Shown piece after piece: positions 11,468 through 22,130 of a stretch of DNA of 64,000 nucleotides. The DNA comes from Shinisaurus crocodilurus (lineage: Eukaryota > Chordata > Lepidosauria > Squamata > Shinisauridae): assembly GCA_021292165.1 (NCBI GenBank), contig JAHFWL010000298.1:124001-188000 (forward strand), read 5' to 3'. The notes beneath the pieces are model-generated. The model made no database searches. It was not told the origin of the DNA and saw nothing but the letters and a program-made list of their open reading frames with translations. A program made the position numbers and the translations under genes. How positions within the stretch are numbered: position 1 is the stretch's first letter; every line of letters starts with the position of its first letter.

Positions 11468-13070
11468 AAGCATACCCTCCAACATTTCACAGATGGAAAT
11501 AGGGACACACATGTGAATTTGTAAAAGGTGTGGTTAAGCGACATGAAGGCGTGATCAAGAGGGTGTGGCCAGGCAACATGAGGGCGTGGCCAAGGGTATA
11601 GCCACCCACCCCAGGATGCTCTAACCCTTTATGGGCTCTGACCACTCTGAAGCCACCTTGATCTTCAGATCCATGATGATGATGGTGACTGCTGTTGTTG
11701 TCATTATGATTATTATTGTACCATCAATGTGCATAGTGCTTTCCCGATTATTAGAGAACAGTTCCCCTGCCGCAAAGAGCTTGTAGTCTAAAATGCAATA
11801 TAGAGGCAACAACAAATGGTAGGAAGGGGTAAACAGGGGAGGAATATACCATTATTTCAGTCAAACATAACTTTTCAGCCTACTTTCCCCACATTGTGCA
11901 GGAAACTCCTTGTTGTAAAGATCTCCCTCCCACTTTCAAAATGGATCCCTCCATGGTGGCTTTGTTCCCATTAGTAGTTTGCCGAAGAAATAATAATATT
12001 TAACATTTAGATATCTCTGAGTGTGCAAAGTGGTTTACAGGCCCACCCTGTAAGCTCCTATTTTCTCCACTCAGAAAAAAGCATGTGGGCTCTATTGTAC
12101 TTTAGTAAAAAAAAACAAGAACAACAACACTGTGATTGAACAATAATGCCAAAATGGAATGATGATGTTTGTTGCTGCTATTTGAGGTAGTTGGGATTTT
12201 TTCTTTCTTTCTCTTGAGGAGGGTGTGTGTTTTCTAACCCCCTTCTAATGCATTTTTAAAAAAACAATCCAAAAATCCTGCAGAATAATCCTAATCAGTA
12301 CTGTGGAGAGCTTTCTGCATTGCACTTCAGCATGTGTTAGAAAAAGAGTTTCACATGGGGTACACAGGTAGAGCAGAGTAAAAGTTACCACTGCTCTGAA
12401 AACAGAATAACAGTGTAATCCTATACATGTGTACTCAGAGGTAAGTCCTATTACGTTCAATGGGACTTACTCACAAGAAAGTGTGTATATTTTAAAGTAA
12501 TCTACAACACTGGCCATCACATCTTGTGGCAGCAAATTGATTATGCATTGTATGAAGACTTATCGTGTAATTGAGGGATAATTGTGAAATGCTGCTCCTT
12601 GCTAGAAGAAGAGGTAGCAGCAGCAGCGCCAGTGCTAGGATTACTTTTCCAGAATGAAATTATATAATATCTTATATATTGTAATTACTACATTATTATA
12701 TTATATATTATTTTATAATATTGTATGTGGCTTTTGTAATATTTTATCTTACTTAAACCCTTAATTGTTGATATCTGGTGTTTTTCATGGGGGGGGGTCA
12801 GTGCATGCAGGGCAATCTCTCTCTTTCTGTCTTAAAATTGTCAGGATTAACACAAATTCAACAGGTGAAGCTTACCCACCCACCCACCCCACACCCCCAA
12901 ACATGGAGCTTCAGAGAGAAGGGGAAGTTTCTTGCATTCCCTTCTGACACTGTAACCTCACCTGTTAGAGGCACCAAGTCAGCTCTGTTAGGAAATAAAA
13001 TCTGTGGCAATATAAAGATAGGAACCATGTGATACATTCCCTCATTCACCTCTCCATAGGTCCAGGCCAG
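11468..13070 (+). repeat. Dispersed repeat family Y, copy 2 (long form)
   Basis: Same outer blocks as 5190-5755 but with an extra inner part of about 1 kb. Nearly the whole length recurs in reverse at 17213-18530, including the GACCACTCTGAAGCCACCTTG block and the outer GGAAATAAAATCT block. It sits between the two parts of one L2 copy and so was probably inserted into it. Confidence 0.65.
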
Positions 13071-13149
13071 CTGGTGCTGCCTCCACCTCCTTTTCTTTTT
13101 GTAGGCAGGCAGACACACACACCCGAGAGACTGTTCCCTCCCTGCTTAC

Positions 13150-13255
13150 CAGGGATGTTGAAGAGTCCTTGGTCCTGAGTCCCGAGTCTAGTCACGAGTC
13201 TGAGGTCCAAAATGGTGACTCGAGTCCCGAGTCCTGAGTCACTCCCAAAGCGGCG
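13150..13255 (+). mobile_element. GACTCG-rich hAT element, left end only
   Basis: Starts with CAGGGATGTTGAAGAGTCC, identical to the right-end inverted repeat of the complete element at 48644-49317. About ten GAGTC/GACTCG-type units follow. The right end is missing; the sequence passes into GC-rich DNA. Confidence 0.7.
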
Positions 13256-13347
13256 GCCCATGGAGGGAGCGGGAGGGTCTCCGCGAGAGGAAGAAGAGCT
13301 GCCCTTCCTCCCGCGGAGGCCCTCCTGCTCCCTCCATGGGCCGCCGC
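13250..13347. repeat. GC-rich hairpin
   Basis: A perfect 21-bp inverted repeat (13250-13270 with 13327-13347, containing GGCCCATGGAGGG) is continued inward by an imperfect stem around GGGAGGGTCTCCGCG. The whole 98 bp could fold as one long hairpin. Confidence 0.75.
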
Positions 13348-13439
13348 CACTCACTGTCCTTCCCTCTCCTGCTGCCGCCGCGGCAGGGATGTATTATGAG
13401 CCCTCCCTGGGCTTGTAGTTCTCTGCGGTGGAGCGGCCT

Positions 13440-13810
13440 GAACTCGCTCTTCGAACTCGCCGCCTTGCCACCTCACCTCGCCACCGCCCGCATGGCGCTG
13501 CCGCTGCCGCCGCCCACACCTCCGCCGTTGCCACCATTGCACGCCGCCGCCGCCCTTACCTCCGCCGCCGCCACCGTCGCACGCCACTGCTGCTGCCCTC
13601 ACCTCACCTCCGCCGCCGCCACCGTCGCACGCCACCGTCGCACACCGCCGCCGCCCTCACCTCCTCCTCCGCCGCCACCATCACCCGCCGCCACCGCCGT
13701 CGACCTCACCTCCGCCGCTGCCGTCGCACGCTGCCTCACGCTGCCGTCGCACGCCACCGTCGCACACAGCACGCCGCGTCACGCCGCCGGTGCCAGCGCT
13801 CTGTTTTTGG
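13440..13810. repeat. CpG-rich GCC/CACC minisatellite
   Basis: Imperfect tandem units of about 40-50 bp built from CCGCCGCCACCGTCGCACGCC. Open frames in several phases on both strands (Pro/Ala/Arg/His-rich) are a composition effect. It has CpG-island-like composition, but no neighbouring gene was found. Confidence 0.7.
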
Positions 13811-13811
13811 C

Positions 13812-14090
13812 GGGGTTATTAAGTTATTAAGATCTTCTGGGTCCAGGGAGGGTTTCTTCAGGAGTGGCCCCACCACCACCCCTTCTTTCAAGCGGCCTGG
13901 GCCCACTCCCTCTTGCAAAGAGGCATTGATCACCTCCCTGGCCCAGCCGGCTGTTCCCTCCCTGATGGTTTTTAAAAGCCAAGAGGGGCCAGGATCCAGT
14001 TCAGATGTAGTTGCACGAACCTGTCCAAGCACCTTGTCAACATCCTCGAGCCGTACCAACTGAAACTCACCCAAGAAAATTTGACATACA
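13812..14090 (-). mobile_element. L2 LINE fragment, N-terminal side of the 10736-11465 copy
   Basis: Codes for an L2 segment just upstream of the reverse transcriptase fingers: EFQLVRLEDVDKVLGQVRAT, LDPGPSWLLK, VINASLQEGVGPGRLKE and PLLKKPSLDPEDLNN. The next expected residues are found at 11465 on the same strand, so about 2.35 kb separates the halves of one element. Confidence 0.85.
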
Positions 14091-14265
14091 GATTTTGTAA
14101 TTGCATTGTTGTGCAGCCTTTTGAAAGCTGCTGACAGTTTCCTCTCGATCCAGCAGCAACACAATGCAATTCCTCCCAAATCTGAGGGGCTGCCTGGTTC
14201 AGTTTGGTTGATGTATTTCTTCCTTTGAAGAATGTTCAGGGAATATCAGAAAAGGCCCAGAAATG
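14090..14265 (+). repeat. Dispersed repeat family X, 3' fragment
   Basis: Matches the last 170 bp of X copy 1: CCTTTTGAAAGCTGCT, CAGCAGCAACACAA, CCTTTGAAGAATG. Confidence 0.65.
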
Positions 14266-15086
14266 TAGTTCTTTATATATAAAAGAAAAGAAAATGAAAG
14301 ATGAGATTCTCAGGAGAAGCATGTCTCCACCAGCCTTTGTACTTCCTAATATTTCTTGGCTCAAAAAAATTCACTAGAAATATGTATTTTGAGAAAAAAA
14401 AAATACATGTAGAAGAACATATTTTCCAAAATTTAAATGCAACCTTTTCTGTGACTTTTTTTTTTTTTTTTAATTACAGATTAATGCAGAAATGGAATGG
14501 CACTGACTTACAGTTGAGCACATGCAAAAGTGACACAGACTGGAAATAGATTTTTTTCTCTTATGCTTAGTCATCTCTCAGCTTGGTAAATGGGTGTTCA
14601 GGCATTTTAGGCATCTGGGTGGTGCCCTGCTAAGTTTTGAATTCTTTACATGCCAAGAAAGAAATTTGTTTACTGCAATTTCTCATGCGCGACTCAAGAC
14701 CTTCAATTGTTATGGTTGGCATTGGTTGGTTTTTAATTATTATTATTACAGCCAAGTTTTTCAGGTTTACATTTAAAAAAATATATACACTGAAGTTACG
14801 TTTGGGATTCCGGCTGAGATTTCATCTCTTCCTTGGCCAATATCTTTCGCATTTTGAATGTCATAATAGGTGGGCTGATCTGTATTTTCTCAAGAATTGA
14901 AACTAACATTAGGACTTGGTAGTACTGTGCCAAAAAATTCTTCTGCTTCGTTTTAATTACCATTCTCATTCAGTTTGCCAGAAAAGAGATTGCTTTTGAT
15001 TTTTTTTTACTTCCAAAGGTGAAGAAAACTTCACTAAAATCCTTTTGAGCAGAGTGTGCTTAACTTGGTCACAAGGAAGCCGAGGG
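14266..15086. other. Unassigned AT-rich sequence
   Basis: No gene or known repeat recognised. Homopolymer A and T runs lie at 14394 and 14456. Confidence 0.4.
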
Positions 15087-15275
15087 GTGTAGATTTCATA
15101 GATCATAGAGTTGGAAGGAGTCTACAAGGCTATTGAGTCCAACCCCCTGCTCAATGCAGGAAACCAGAGGAGGGGTCTCCCATCCAAGTAATAACCAGGC
15201 TTGACCCTGCTTAGCTTTCCACACTCAGGCAAGCTGAGCCAGCGTGAGCCACAGGCCTGATGTGTGTGACTGAAT
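15087..15275 (-). mobile_element. 5S-rRNA-derived SINE with CR1 tail
   Basis: On the - strand the head reads like the 3' half of 5S rRNA (AAGCTAAGCAGGGTCAAGCC, then GGTTATTACTTGGATGGGAG). It switches to a CR1 3' tail (GAGCAGGGGGTTGGACTC). Related copies lie at 21591, 37555, 57380 and 61860. Confidence 0.8.
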
Positions 15276-15346
15276 CATAGAATAGAATAGTAGAGCTGGA
15301 AGGGGCCTCTAAGGCCACTGAGTCCAACCCCCCGCTCAATGCAGGA
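15276..15346 (-). mobile_element. CR1 LINE 3' tail
   Basis: Short reverse CR1 end: AGAATAGTAGAGCTGGAAG and GTCCAACCCCCCGCTCAATG. Confidence 0.75.
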
Positions 15347-15555
15347 ACCCAAGTCCCCACTCAGCCATAAAACTCACTGGGTGACTTTGGGCCAGTCACT
15401 GACTCTCAGCCTAACCTACCTCACAGGGGTGTTGTGAGGATAAAATGGAGAGGAGGAGGAGGAGGATTATGTAAGCCGCCCTGGGTTCCTTGCAGGAAAA
15501 AAGGCGGGGTATAAATATAATATAATAAATTAAATAAATAAATAAATAAATAAGA
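15347..15555 (+). mobile_element. Sauria-type SINE, 5' truncated
   Basis: GTGACTTTGGGCCAGTCACT, CCTACCTCACAGGGGTGTTG, AAGGCGGGGTATAAATAT and an (AAAT)n tail. Confidence 0.9.
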
Positions 15556-15994
15556 CAGAGCAGTCTACAGACATCAATGGAGAAACTTCTTAAAATGTAG
15601 CTTGGACTGGGAAAGGTGTCACCAACCACACCCTCAAAAACAAACTCAGAACGCAGGGACAAACAGGTTTTTTTTAATGTCATTATCTGATAATGCAAAT
15701 TCCAGAACAAGGTATTCCATTGCCTTCGTACTGCAAGTTGGAAGGGGGTACTCATGATAGCCCTGCAGTGTACTGAATTGCTGTAGGTCAGGCTCTTAGT
15801 GAGTTACAACAACCCAGCAGGGTTGCCCATGGGTTTTAGACTAGTGGTGAGCGATCTGCCCACCACCCGACTTGCTGAGCCCTCGACGAGTGCTGCCACT
15901 GCACCCGCCAAGCTGGGCCAAAAGCAAGCGCCAGCTGAGCCGACTTGGGGTTCCCGGCGGTGCGCTTTTTATGTAGATGTGCAAAACGGGTGCT
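15556..15994. other. Unassigned sequence
   Basis: No gene recognised. Confidence 0.4.
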
Positions 15995-16194
15995 TGTCTG
16001 CGACAATGGACTGGATGAGGGCTAACAAACTGAGGCTCAATTCAGACAAGACTGAGATGCTGCTAGTGGGTGGTTCTTCTAAACTGATGGAGGGTGTTCA
16101 ACCTGTTCTGGACGGGAGTACACTCCCCTTGAGGGAGCAGGTTGGTAGCTTGGGGCTCCTCCTTGAGCCATCTTTGTCATTTGGAGCTATAACT
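15995..16194 (+). mobile_element. L2 LINE reverse transcriptase fragment
   Basis: Codes WMRANKLRLNSDKTEMLLVG and LPLREQVGSLGLLLEPSLSF. It closely matches the - strand segment at 10736-10930 and is fused to repeat X at the same point as there. Confidence 0.85.
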
Positions 16195-16800
16195 TTCTGC
16201 TTCAGACAGACATTCTTTGGATACTGGGACATTGCAGGATCCTCCCAGACTTCAACGGGATACAAGTCACTGCCCTGCCTAAATAAAACCAACGTTGTGT
16301 TCTTAGGGAAGCTACATAGGAGCAAGCAGCTGAAATGCTGAGTTAAAAGACTTTGGTTAGAACTGGGAGCTTCTGTCTAATTATAGAGCAAAGGGGACAG
16401 TGGAATTTCTAAATGCGCGTCTGTGGTTTAAATGAAAATTGGGGGAACCTTTCCAGCCACCAACCTATTACAGGTTTGCGGTCTCTGCATCTCCCCACTC
16501 TTTTCTCAAGACTAAGCATATCCAGGAAATGTCTTCAGGCTAAGTACTTCCTGGAACTAGAGAGTCCTCTTGGGGCGTGTCTCGCAGAACCTTTCTCATT
16601 TAGCAGGAGGAGATCCCAACTTGTGTTGTTTCCTGCTTGTTTCCTTCTTTACATACAAATTATGTATAATTGCATTTTGTGGCAGCCTTTTGAAAGCTAC
16701 TCGCAGTTTCCCCTGACCCAGCATGAACACAAAGCAATTACTCCCAAATCTGAGGGGCTCCGAATACATCAGGCTGGCTGATGTATTGGCAGATAACAGA
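16195..16800 (+). repeat. Dispersed repeat family X, copy 3
   Basis: Inverted relative of 9880-10735. It lacks the internal duplication of that copy and ends in a short reversed L2 endonuclease piece (16786-16850). Confidence 0.65.
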
Positions 16801-16853
16801 CTGAGACAGCCCCATGGATGTCACACGGAGGACATAAAGTCCCAAGCTGGAGC
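16786..16853 (-). mobile_element. L2 endonuclease-domain remnant
   Basis: Reverse complement of the L2 piece at 9838-9905 (CATGGATGTCACACGGAGGA, then ACATAAAGTCCCAAGC). Confidence 0.7.
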
Positions 16854-16958
16854 CAGGGGCATAGACTTCTCAATTTCTGGTTGCTGGGAGGGGGCTTTGC
16901 CAATTCTGGGAAATCCCAGGGGGGGCTTGAGCCCCACCCCCCATAGTTTACGCCCCTG
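16854..16958. mobile_element. Small MITE-like inverted-repeat element
   Basis: Ends CAGGGGCATAGACT and AGTTTACGCCCCTG are imperfect inverted repeats starting CAG, as in hAT elements. No clear target duplication is visible. Confidence 0.45.
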
Positions 16959-17079
16959 TTCTCCCTCTTCTCTTCCCCCCTGTTTTCTACACAGTTTCTT
17001 TCACCCCCCCCTCTCTCTCACACACACACTCCCCGGAGGTAATTTAGATTGCCCCCAAACATGTAACAGCTAGTTGCCC

Positions 17080-17135
17080 GGATCTCCCGACCGAGTCCCA
17101 GTCCAACACTCTCACCACTACGCCACACTGGCGTC
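17080..17135 (-). mobile_element. Sauria-type SINE head fragment
   Basis: GTCCAACACTCTCACCACTA followed by CGCCACACTGGC, the reversed tRNA-like head. Confidence 0.75.
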
Positions 17136-17212
17136 GTGTCTTCCTTCCTTTGGGATGTTTAGTAGGAATTTAGGAAGCCACCTATCCAGAACCAGATTGT
17201 TCTACCTGCCTT

Positions 17213-18530
17213 CTATCTATATCTGTCCATCTCTTTGTGCTTGTGCTCCGGAAAGAAGGTGGAGATGGCACCAGCAGTCCTGGACATGATTCCTATCTTT
17301 ATATTGATACAGATTTTGCCTCTAACAGGTGAGTTTACAGTGTCAGAAGGAAATGCAAGAAACTTCTCCTTCTCTCTGAAGCTCCATGTTTGGGTGTGTG
17401 GGTAAGCTTCACCTGTTGAATTTGTGCCAATCCTGACAATTTTAAAAAAAAATAAAAGAAAGGGTCCTGCAAGCACTGACACCCCCCCCCCCCGTGTCTA
17501 CACGCTTTCCTGTGAGTAAGTCCCATTGAACATAATAGGACTTACTTCTGAGTACACATGCATAGGATTTCACTGTTACTCTGTTTTCAGAGCAGTGGTA
17601 AATTTTACTTGGCTCTACCTGTGTACCCCATGTAGAAAACTCTCTACAGTTATGATTATGATTATTCTGCAGGGATTTTGGATGGGTTTTTAAAAAATGC
17701 ATTAGAAATTTTTAAAATTTAAATTTTTAGCAGAAAACACACTCTCCTCAAGAGAAAGAAAGAAAAAAAAATCCCAACTGCCTCAAATTGCAGCAACAAA
17801 CTTCATCATTCCATCTTGGCATTATTGTTCAATCACAGTGTTGTTGTACTTTATTAAAAAAGAAAACACCCCAAGAACAATAGAGCCCACGTGTTTTTTT
17901 TCTGAGTGGAGAAAATAGGAGCTTACAGGGTGGACCGTGAACCATTTTGCACACTCAGAGATATCTAAATGTCAAATATTATTATTTCTTTGGCAAACTA
18001 CTAATGGGAACAAAGCCACCATGGAGGGATCCATTTTGAAAGTGGGAGGGAGATCTTTACAACAAGGAGTTTCCTGCACAATGTGGGGAAAGTAGGCTGA
18101 AAAGTTATGTTTGACTGAAATAATGGTATATTCCTCCACTGTTTACCCCTTCCTACCATTTGTTGTTGCCTCTATATTACATCTTAGACTACAGTATAAG
18201 CTCTTTGGGGCAGGGAACTGTTCTCTTATACTCGGTAAAGCACTATGCACATTGATGGTACAATAATAATAATAATGACAACAACAGCAGTCACCATCAT
18301 CATCATCATCATCATGGATCTGAAGATCAAGGTGGCTTCAGAGTGGTCAGAGCCCATAAAGGGTTAGAGCATCCTGGGGTGGGTGGCTATACCCTTGGCC
18401 ACGCCCTCATGTTGCCTGGCCACACCCTCTTGATCACGCGCCTTCATGTCGCTTAACCATACCGCTTACAAATTCACATGTGTGTCCCTATTTTCATCTG
18501 TGAAATGTTGGAGGGTATGGACGCATGGAG
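17213..18530 (-). repeat. Dispersed repeat family Y, copy 3 (long form)
   Basis: Reverse counterpart of 11468-13070, with matching end block (CATGTGTGTCCCTATTTTCA), the GAGCCCATAAAGGGTTAGAG block and the CTTCACCTGTTGAATTTGTG block. Includes a (CAT)n run at 18292-18315. Confidence 0.65.
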
Positions 18531-18802
18531 TCTATGCAGCTGAAGTTATCATTCAGCTGAAGATATCATACAGCTGAAGCTACCATTCCACATTACAGGT
18601 GCCCAAACTGCTGGTCATATTTAGAAGACTGAGTACTGAGCTAAGGACAACAGTGGTTTGCTTGGACTTCTGTGTGCATGCCTTGGGTTTTTACCCATAC
18701 TTAGTCAAACTTACAGTAGATCCATTGAAACCAGTTCAACTTAATTAGTCATGACTAACTTAAGCCATAATTGATTTCGGGGTGTCTGCTCTTATTTATG
18801 TG

Positions 18803-18844
18803 TTGTTGTTGTTGTTGTTGTTGTGTTGTTGTTGTTGTTGTTGT
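18803..18844. repeat. (GTT)n microsatellite
   Basis: About 14 units with one interruption, next to the tail of a reversed SINE. Confidence 0.85.
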
Positions 18845-19073
18845 TCTATTTATATCCCCTTTTTTTTCCTGTTGCAAGGAACCCAAGGCAGCTTACATTG
18901 CCCTCCTTCTCTCCATTTTATTCTCACAACGACCCTGCGAGGTAGGTTAGGCTGAGAGTCAATGACTGCCTCAAAGTCACCCAGTGAGCTTCATGGCCGA
19001 ATGGGGCCTAGAACCCGGGTCTCCCGGGTCCAAGTCCAACACTCTCACCACTACACAACACTGACTCTCAGAT
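18845..19073 (-). mobile_element. Sauria-type SINE
   Basis: Full-length reversed copy: TTGCAAGGAACCCAAGGCAG, AGTCACCCAGTGAGCTTCAT, then AACACTCTCACCACTACAC at the tRNA-like head. Confidence 0.9.
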
Positions 19074-19552
19074 ATTATTTCTTTTTTTTATAATAAATAT
19101 TATTTATTTGTTTATTAGTAATACTTGTATATTGCGTAATATAGTAAAATCTCTGTGTATCACTAAGTCTGAACCCAACCCCTTATATTAACTTTCCTGT
19201 AACCTTGCGCAATCTGGAAGGATTAAGAGAACAAGTGCTCTTCAGCTGTTACATTGTCAAATCTCCTTAACCGTTATAGCAAACATTATAATCTCACTGG
19301 AACATTATCTCACCCACTTGTCCAAAACAAATATATATTTTCTTTCCAAAAATTGTTAGCTAAACACCCCTATCAATCCATGAACTTGACGAGAACTTCC
19401 TTATTGCTGAATGGGGAAGAAACTGTGCAAAAGCAGGGGAACCACCAAATGTTCAGTGGTTGTGAGAAGGGGGGGGCATCAGGAAAACCCCAGAGGTTCC
19501 CAGGAGAGTTGAATGTGGCCCCAGCCTGAGGCTCCAGACTTGTATTTTAAGG
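19074..19552. other. Unassigned sequence
   Basis: AT-rich, with no recognised gene or repeat. Confidence 0.4.
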
Positions 19553-19690
19553 CAGAGGTGGCAACTTGTAGCTCTCCAGATGTCTTGGCCCACAACTCCC
19601 CATAATCCTGCACTATTGGCTATACTGCCTAGGGCTGATGGGAACTGTGTAGGCCTAAACATCTGGAGGGCCACAAGTTGCCCATACCTG
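19553..19690. mobile_element. hAT-type MITE, family M3
   Basis: Inverted ends CAGAGGTGGCAACTTGTxG and CACAAGTTGCCCATACCTG. Near-perfect target duplication TTTTAAGG (19545-19552) and GTTTAAGG (19691-19698). One arm of the same family occurs at 46560-46640, and a related form at 25033-25220. Confidence 0.8.
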
Positions 19691-19844
19691 GTTTAAGGCC
19701 ACCGTCATGGCCCATCTATGTAGCTTAGGAGGAGGGAAATGAGAAGAACTGGATCTTTTCAGAACTGGAGTTCACTGAGAAATCTGAATATGTTTCTTAC
19801 TGAGGGCTTGAGTAAACCATCATGTGGTTTCACACGCCACTTAC

Positions 19845-19936
19845 AGTGTAATCCTACGCATGTCTCAGAATTAGGTAAGTTCCACTGTGTTCAGTGGGAC
19901 TTAGTCCCAGGTAAGTATGTATAGGATTGCAGCCTT
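19845..19936. repeat. Short dispersed repeat (MITE-like)
   Basis: CAGTGTAATCCTACGCATGT ... GTATAGGATTGCAG, an imperfect inverted-repeat element of about 90 bp. Similar units lie at 12410-12490, 17505-17580 and 58834-58925. Confidence 0.6.
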
Positions 19937-20100
19937 AATGATATTTTATTCATTTATTTACATTATTTCTATACCACCTTTTAGTCAAAGACTTTCAAGG
20001 TGGTGTACAATACAGAATTTCAAATGCTTCAAGCTACAGAAATGGGGAAAAAAAAAACCCAACAACTTAAAAGCTAAAAAAAACAGCCACACAATTAAGA
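19937..20100 (-). mobile_element. LINE 3'-end-like sequence
   Basis: ATACCACCTTTTAGTCAAAG, then GGTGGTGTACAATACA and an A-rich stretch, resembling the reversed 3' UTR of squamate LINEs. Confidence 0.45.
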
Positions 20101-20112
20101 AACAACAGGGCC

Positions 20113-20330
20113 AGCATCGTAGGGATGTAAGCGTGAGTCTCGGGGGGGGGGGGGATGAAAGCAGGCCGAAATCGGAAGCTCCCCCCCCCCCGAGACTCTT
20201 GCAACTTACCTTCCCGCCCGCCCGCTCAATTTGCTGTTCGTGGCCGTTTTAAGCTGGGTTGCCCTGGTTTTTACGCTAAAAACGCAGCGCCAGGGAAGCG
20301 GAAGTGAGGCGACTATTAGGTATTTTGCTT
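20113..20330. repeat. GC-rich hairpin repeat family Z, copy 2
   Basis: Contains the Z arm (GTTTTAAGCTGGGTTGCCCT, then GGTTTTTACGC) and runs of G and C (20143-20152, 20182-20191) that can pair with each other. Confidence 0.55.
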
Positions 20331-20344
20331 AGAAAAAAAGGCGA

Positions 20345-20992
20345 GTAAGGGGAGACATGTCATAGAGGTGTACAAATTATGCACGGTGTGGGGAAAGTGG
20401 ACAGGGAGACATTTTTCTCCCCCTCTCACAGGGCTTTTTTTCTGGTGGAACTCACCGGAACTGAGTTCCAGCACCTTTTCTTCTATTAATTGCATTACAA
20501 TTTAATCGCCATCTACTCCCAAGGAAATGTAATCCAAGAGTTCCGGTACCTTTTTCTCCAGAAAAAAAGCACTGCCCTCTCATAATACTGGAACCCAAAG
20601 GGGTCATCCCATGAAGCTGATTGGTGGGAGATTCAGGACAGATAAAGGGAAGGACTTCTTCACACAATGCAGAGTTAAACTATGGAATTCACTTCCACAA
20701 GACGTAATGATGGACACCAGTTTGGATGGCTTTAAAAGGGGATTGGACAATTCACGGAGGAGAAGGCTATCAATGACTACTGGTCCTGATGGCTCTATGC
20801 TTCCTCCAGTATCAGAGGTAGTATGCCCATGTACACCTGTTGCTGGGGAACATGGGCGGGAGGGTGCTGTGGCACTCCTGTCCTGCTTGTGGGTTTCCCG
20901 TGGGCAGCTGGTTGGCCACCGTGTGAACAGAATGCTGGACTGAATGGACCCTTGGTCTGATCCAGCATCAGGGCTCTTCTTGTGTTTTTAGG
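20345..20992 (+). mobile_element. CR1-like LINE 3' part with nested MITE
   Basis: Broken coding remnant and 3' UTR: GGTGGGAGATTCAGGACAGA, CACACAATGCAGAGTTAAAC, GTTGCTGGGGAACATGGGCG and the terminal TTGGTCTGATCCAGCATCAG. A 146-bp MITE is inserted at 20429-20574. Confidence 0.8.
20429..20574. mobile_element. hAT-type MITE, family M4, copy 1
   Basis: 146 bp with ends CAGGGCTTTTTTTCTGG and CCAGAAAAAAAGCACTG. Exact 8-bp target duplication CCCTCTCA at 20421-20428 and 20575-20582. It differs from 41402-41547 at only two positions. Confidence 0.93.
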
Positions 20993-21139
20993 CATTGCTG
21001 CTATTTATTATCAGGTTATATTTCTGGAGCACACTGCTACAAGTAACATTTCCACTTCAACAAGCCTAGACTGAATTAACTCAACCCTGAAGGTTCCTTC
21101 TGTCATTAACAACCAAGCTAGACGAGACGTTGAAGATTG

Positions 21140-21590
21140 ATGCCCAGATCTCATCTCTTAAAACAGTAAAAACACAATAAAAACAGCAACAGCAGCAACC
21201 ATTCTGAAAAACAGCAAACACCTGTTTTTGCTTAAAATAATAAAACTTATTTTATAGATTAAAAAAAATGAAACTGCAGCTATAACCCAGTCCCAGTCCG
21301 ATCAAACATAAACAGGGAAAGCCGAGTGTAAAACAGTACATTTTCAGGGCCTTCTTCAAAGTCTGCAATGATGGGGTCAGGCAGACCCCCAATGGCAACT
21401 TATTCCAGAGGTGTGGGGCCACTGCAGAAAAGGCCCTCTCTTATGTGGTTGCCCACCTAACTGCTCTCACAAGTGGGCAAATGAGAACGGCCCCTCTTGC
21501 TGATCTTAAAGTGCGGGCAGGCTGATAAAAAGTGAAGGCAGTCCTTCAAGTAATTTGATCCCAAACCATTTAAGGCTTTGAAGGTCTCAT
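21140..21590 (-). mobile_element. L2-related LINE C-terminus and 3' UTR (part 1)
   Basis: Reverse coding remnant with FKALNGLGSNYLKDC-like sequence at its right end and a REGLFCSGPTPLE-like block. It belongs with 21763-22130; a 5S-SINE separates the two. Confidence 0.7.
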
Positions 21591-21762
21591 AGATTTCATA
21601 GATCATAGAGTTGGAAGGAGCCTACAAGGCCATCGAGTCCAGCCCCCTGCTCAATGTAGGAAACTAGAGGAGGGGTCTCCCATCCAAGTAATAACCAGGC
21701 CTGATCCTGCTTAGCTTTCCACACTCAGACAAGCTGAGCCAGTGTAAGCCACAGGCCTGTCT
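21591..21762 (-). mobile_element. 5S-rRNA-derived SINE with CR1 tail, inside an L2 copy
   Basis: Same structure as 15087-15275. It interrupts the L2 frame between FKVL and the downstream FKALNGLG-like block. Confidence 0.8.
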
Positions 21763-22130
21763 AGATCAGCACTTTAAATTTGGGTTGCAAACACACTGGT
21801 AACCAATGCAGTTGGCGCAGTATAGGCATTACATGATCGAATCGACTGCCCACCAACACTCTGGCAGTCACATTCTGCACCAGCTGAAGTTTCTGAACTG
21901 CCTTCAAAGGCAGCCCCACGTACCGCAGATTACAGTAGTCCAGCACTAGACATCACTAGTGCACGGAGAACTAAGGCAAGGTTTTTCCTCTCCAGATAAG
22001 TCTGCATCTGGTGTACAAGCTTAAGCTGGTAAAATGCGCTCCTGGACACTGCAGCCACCTGGGCTTCCCCAGTTATCACAGGGTCCAGGAGGACTCCCAG
22101 GCTATGCATTTGGACTTCTAGGGGGAGAGC
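21763..22130 (-). mobile_element. L2-related LINE C-terminal fragment (part 2)
   Basis: - strand codes LDYCNLRYVGLPLKAVQKLQ, then LVQNVTARVLVGSRF and RQLHWLPVCLQPKFKVL, the conserved region after the L2 reverse transcriptase. Confidence 0.85.

Noticed and set aside
13336..14063. Long proline/alanine/arginine/histidine-rich frames in several phases
   Set aside because: They are composition artefacts of the GCC/CACC minisatellite; the downstream part is antisense to an L2 fragment.
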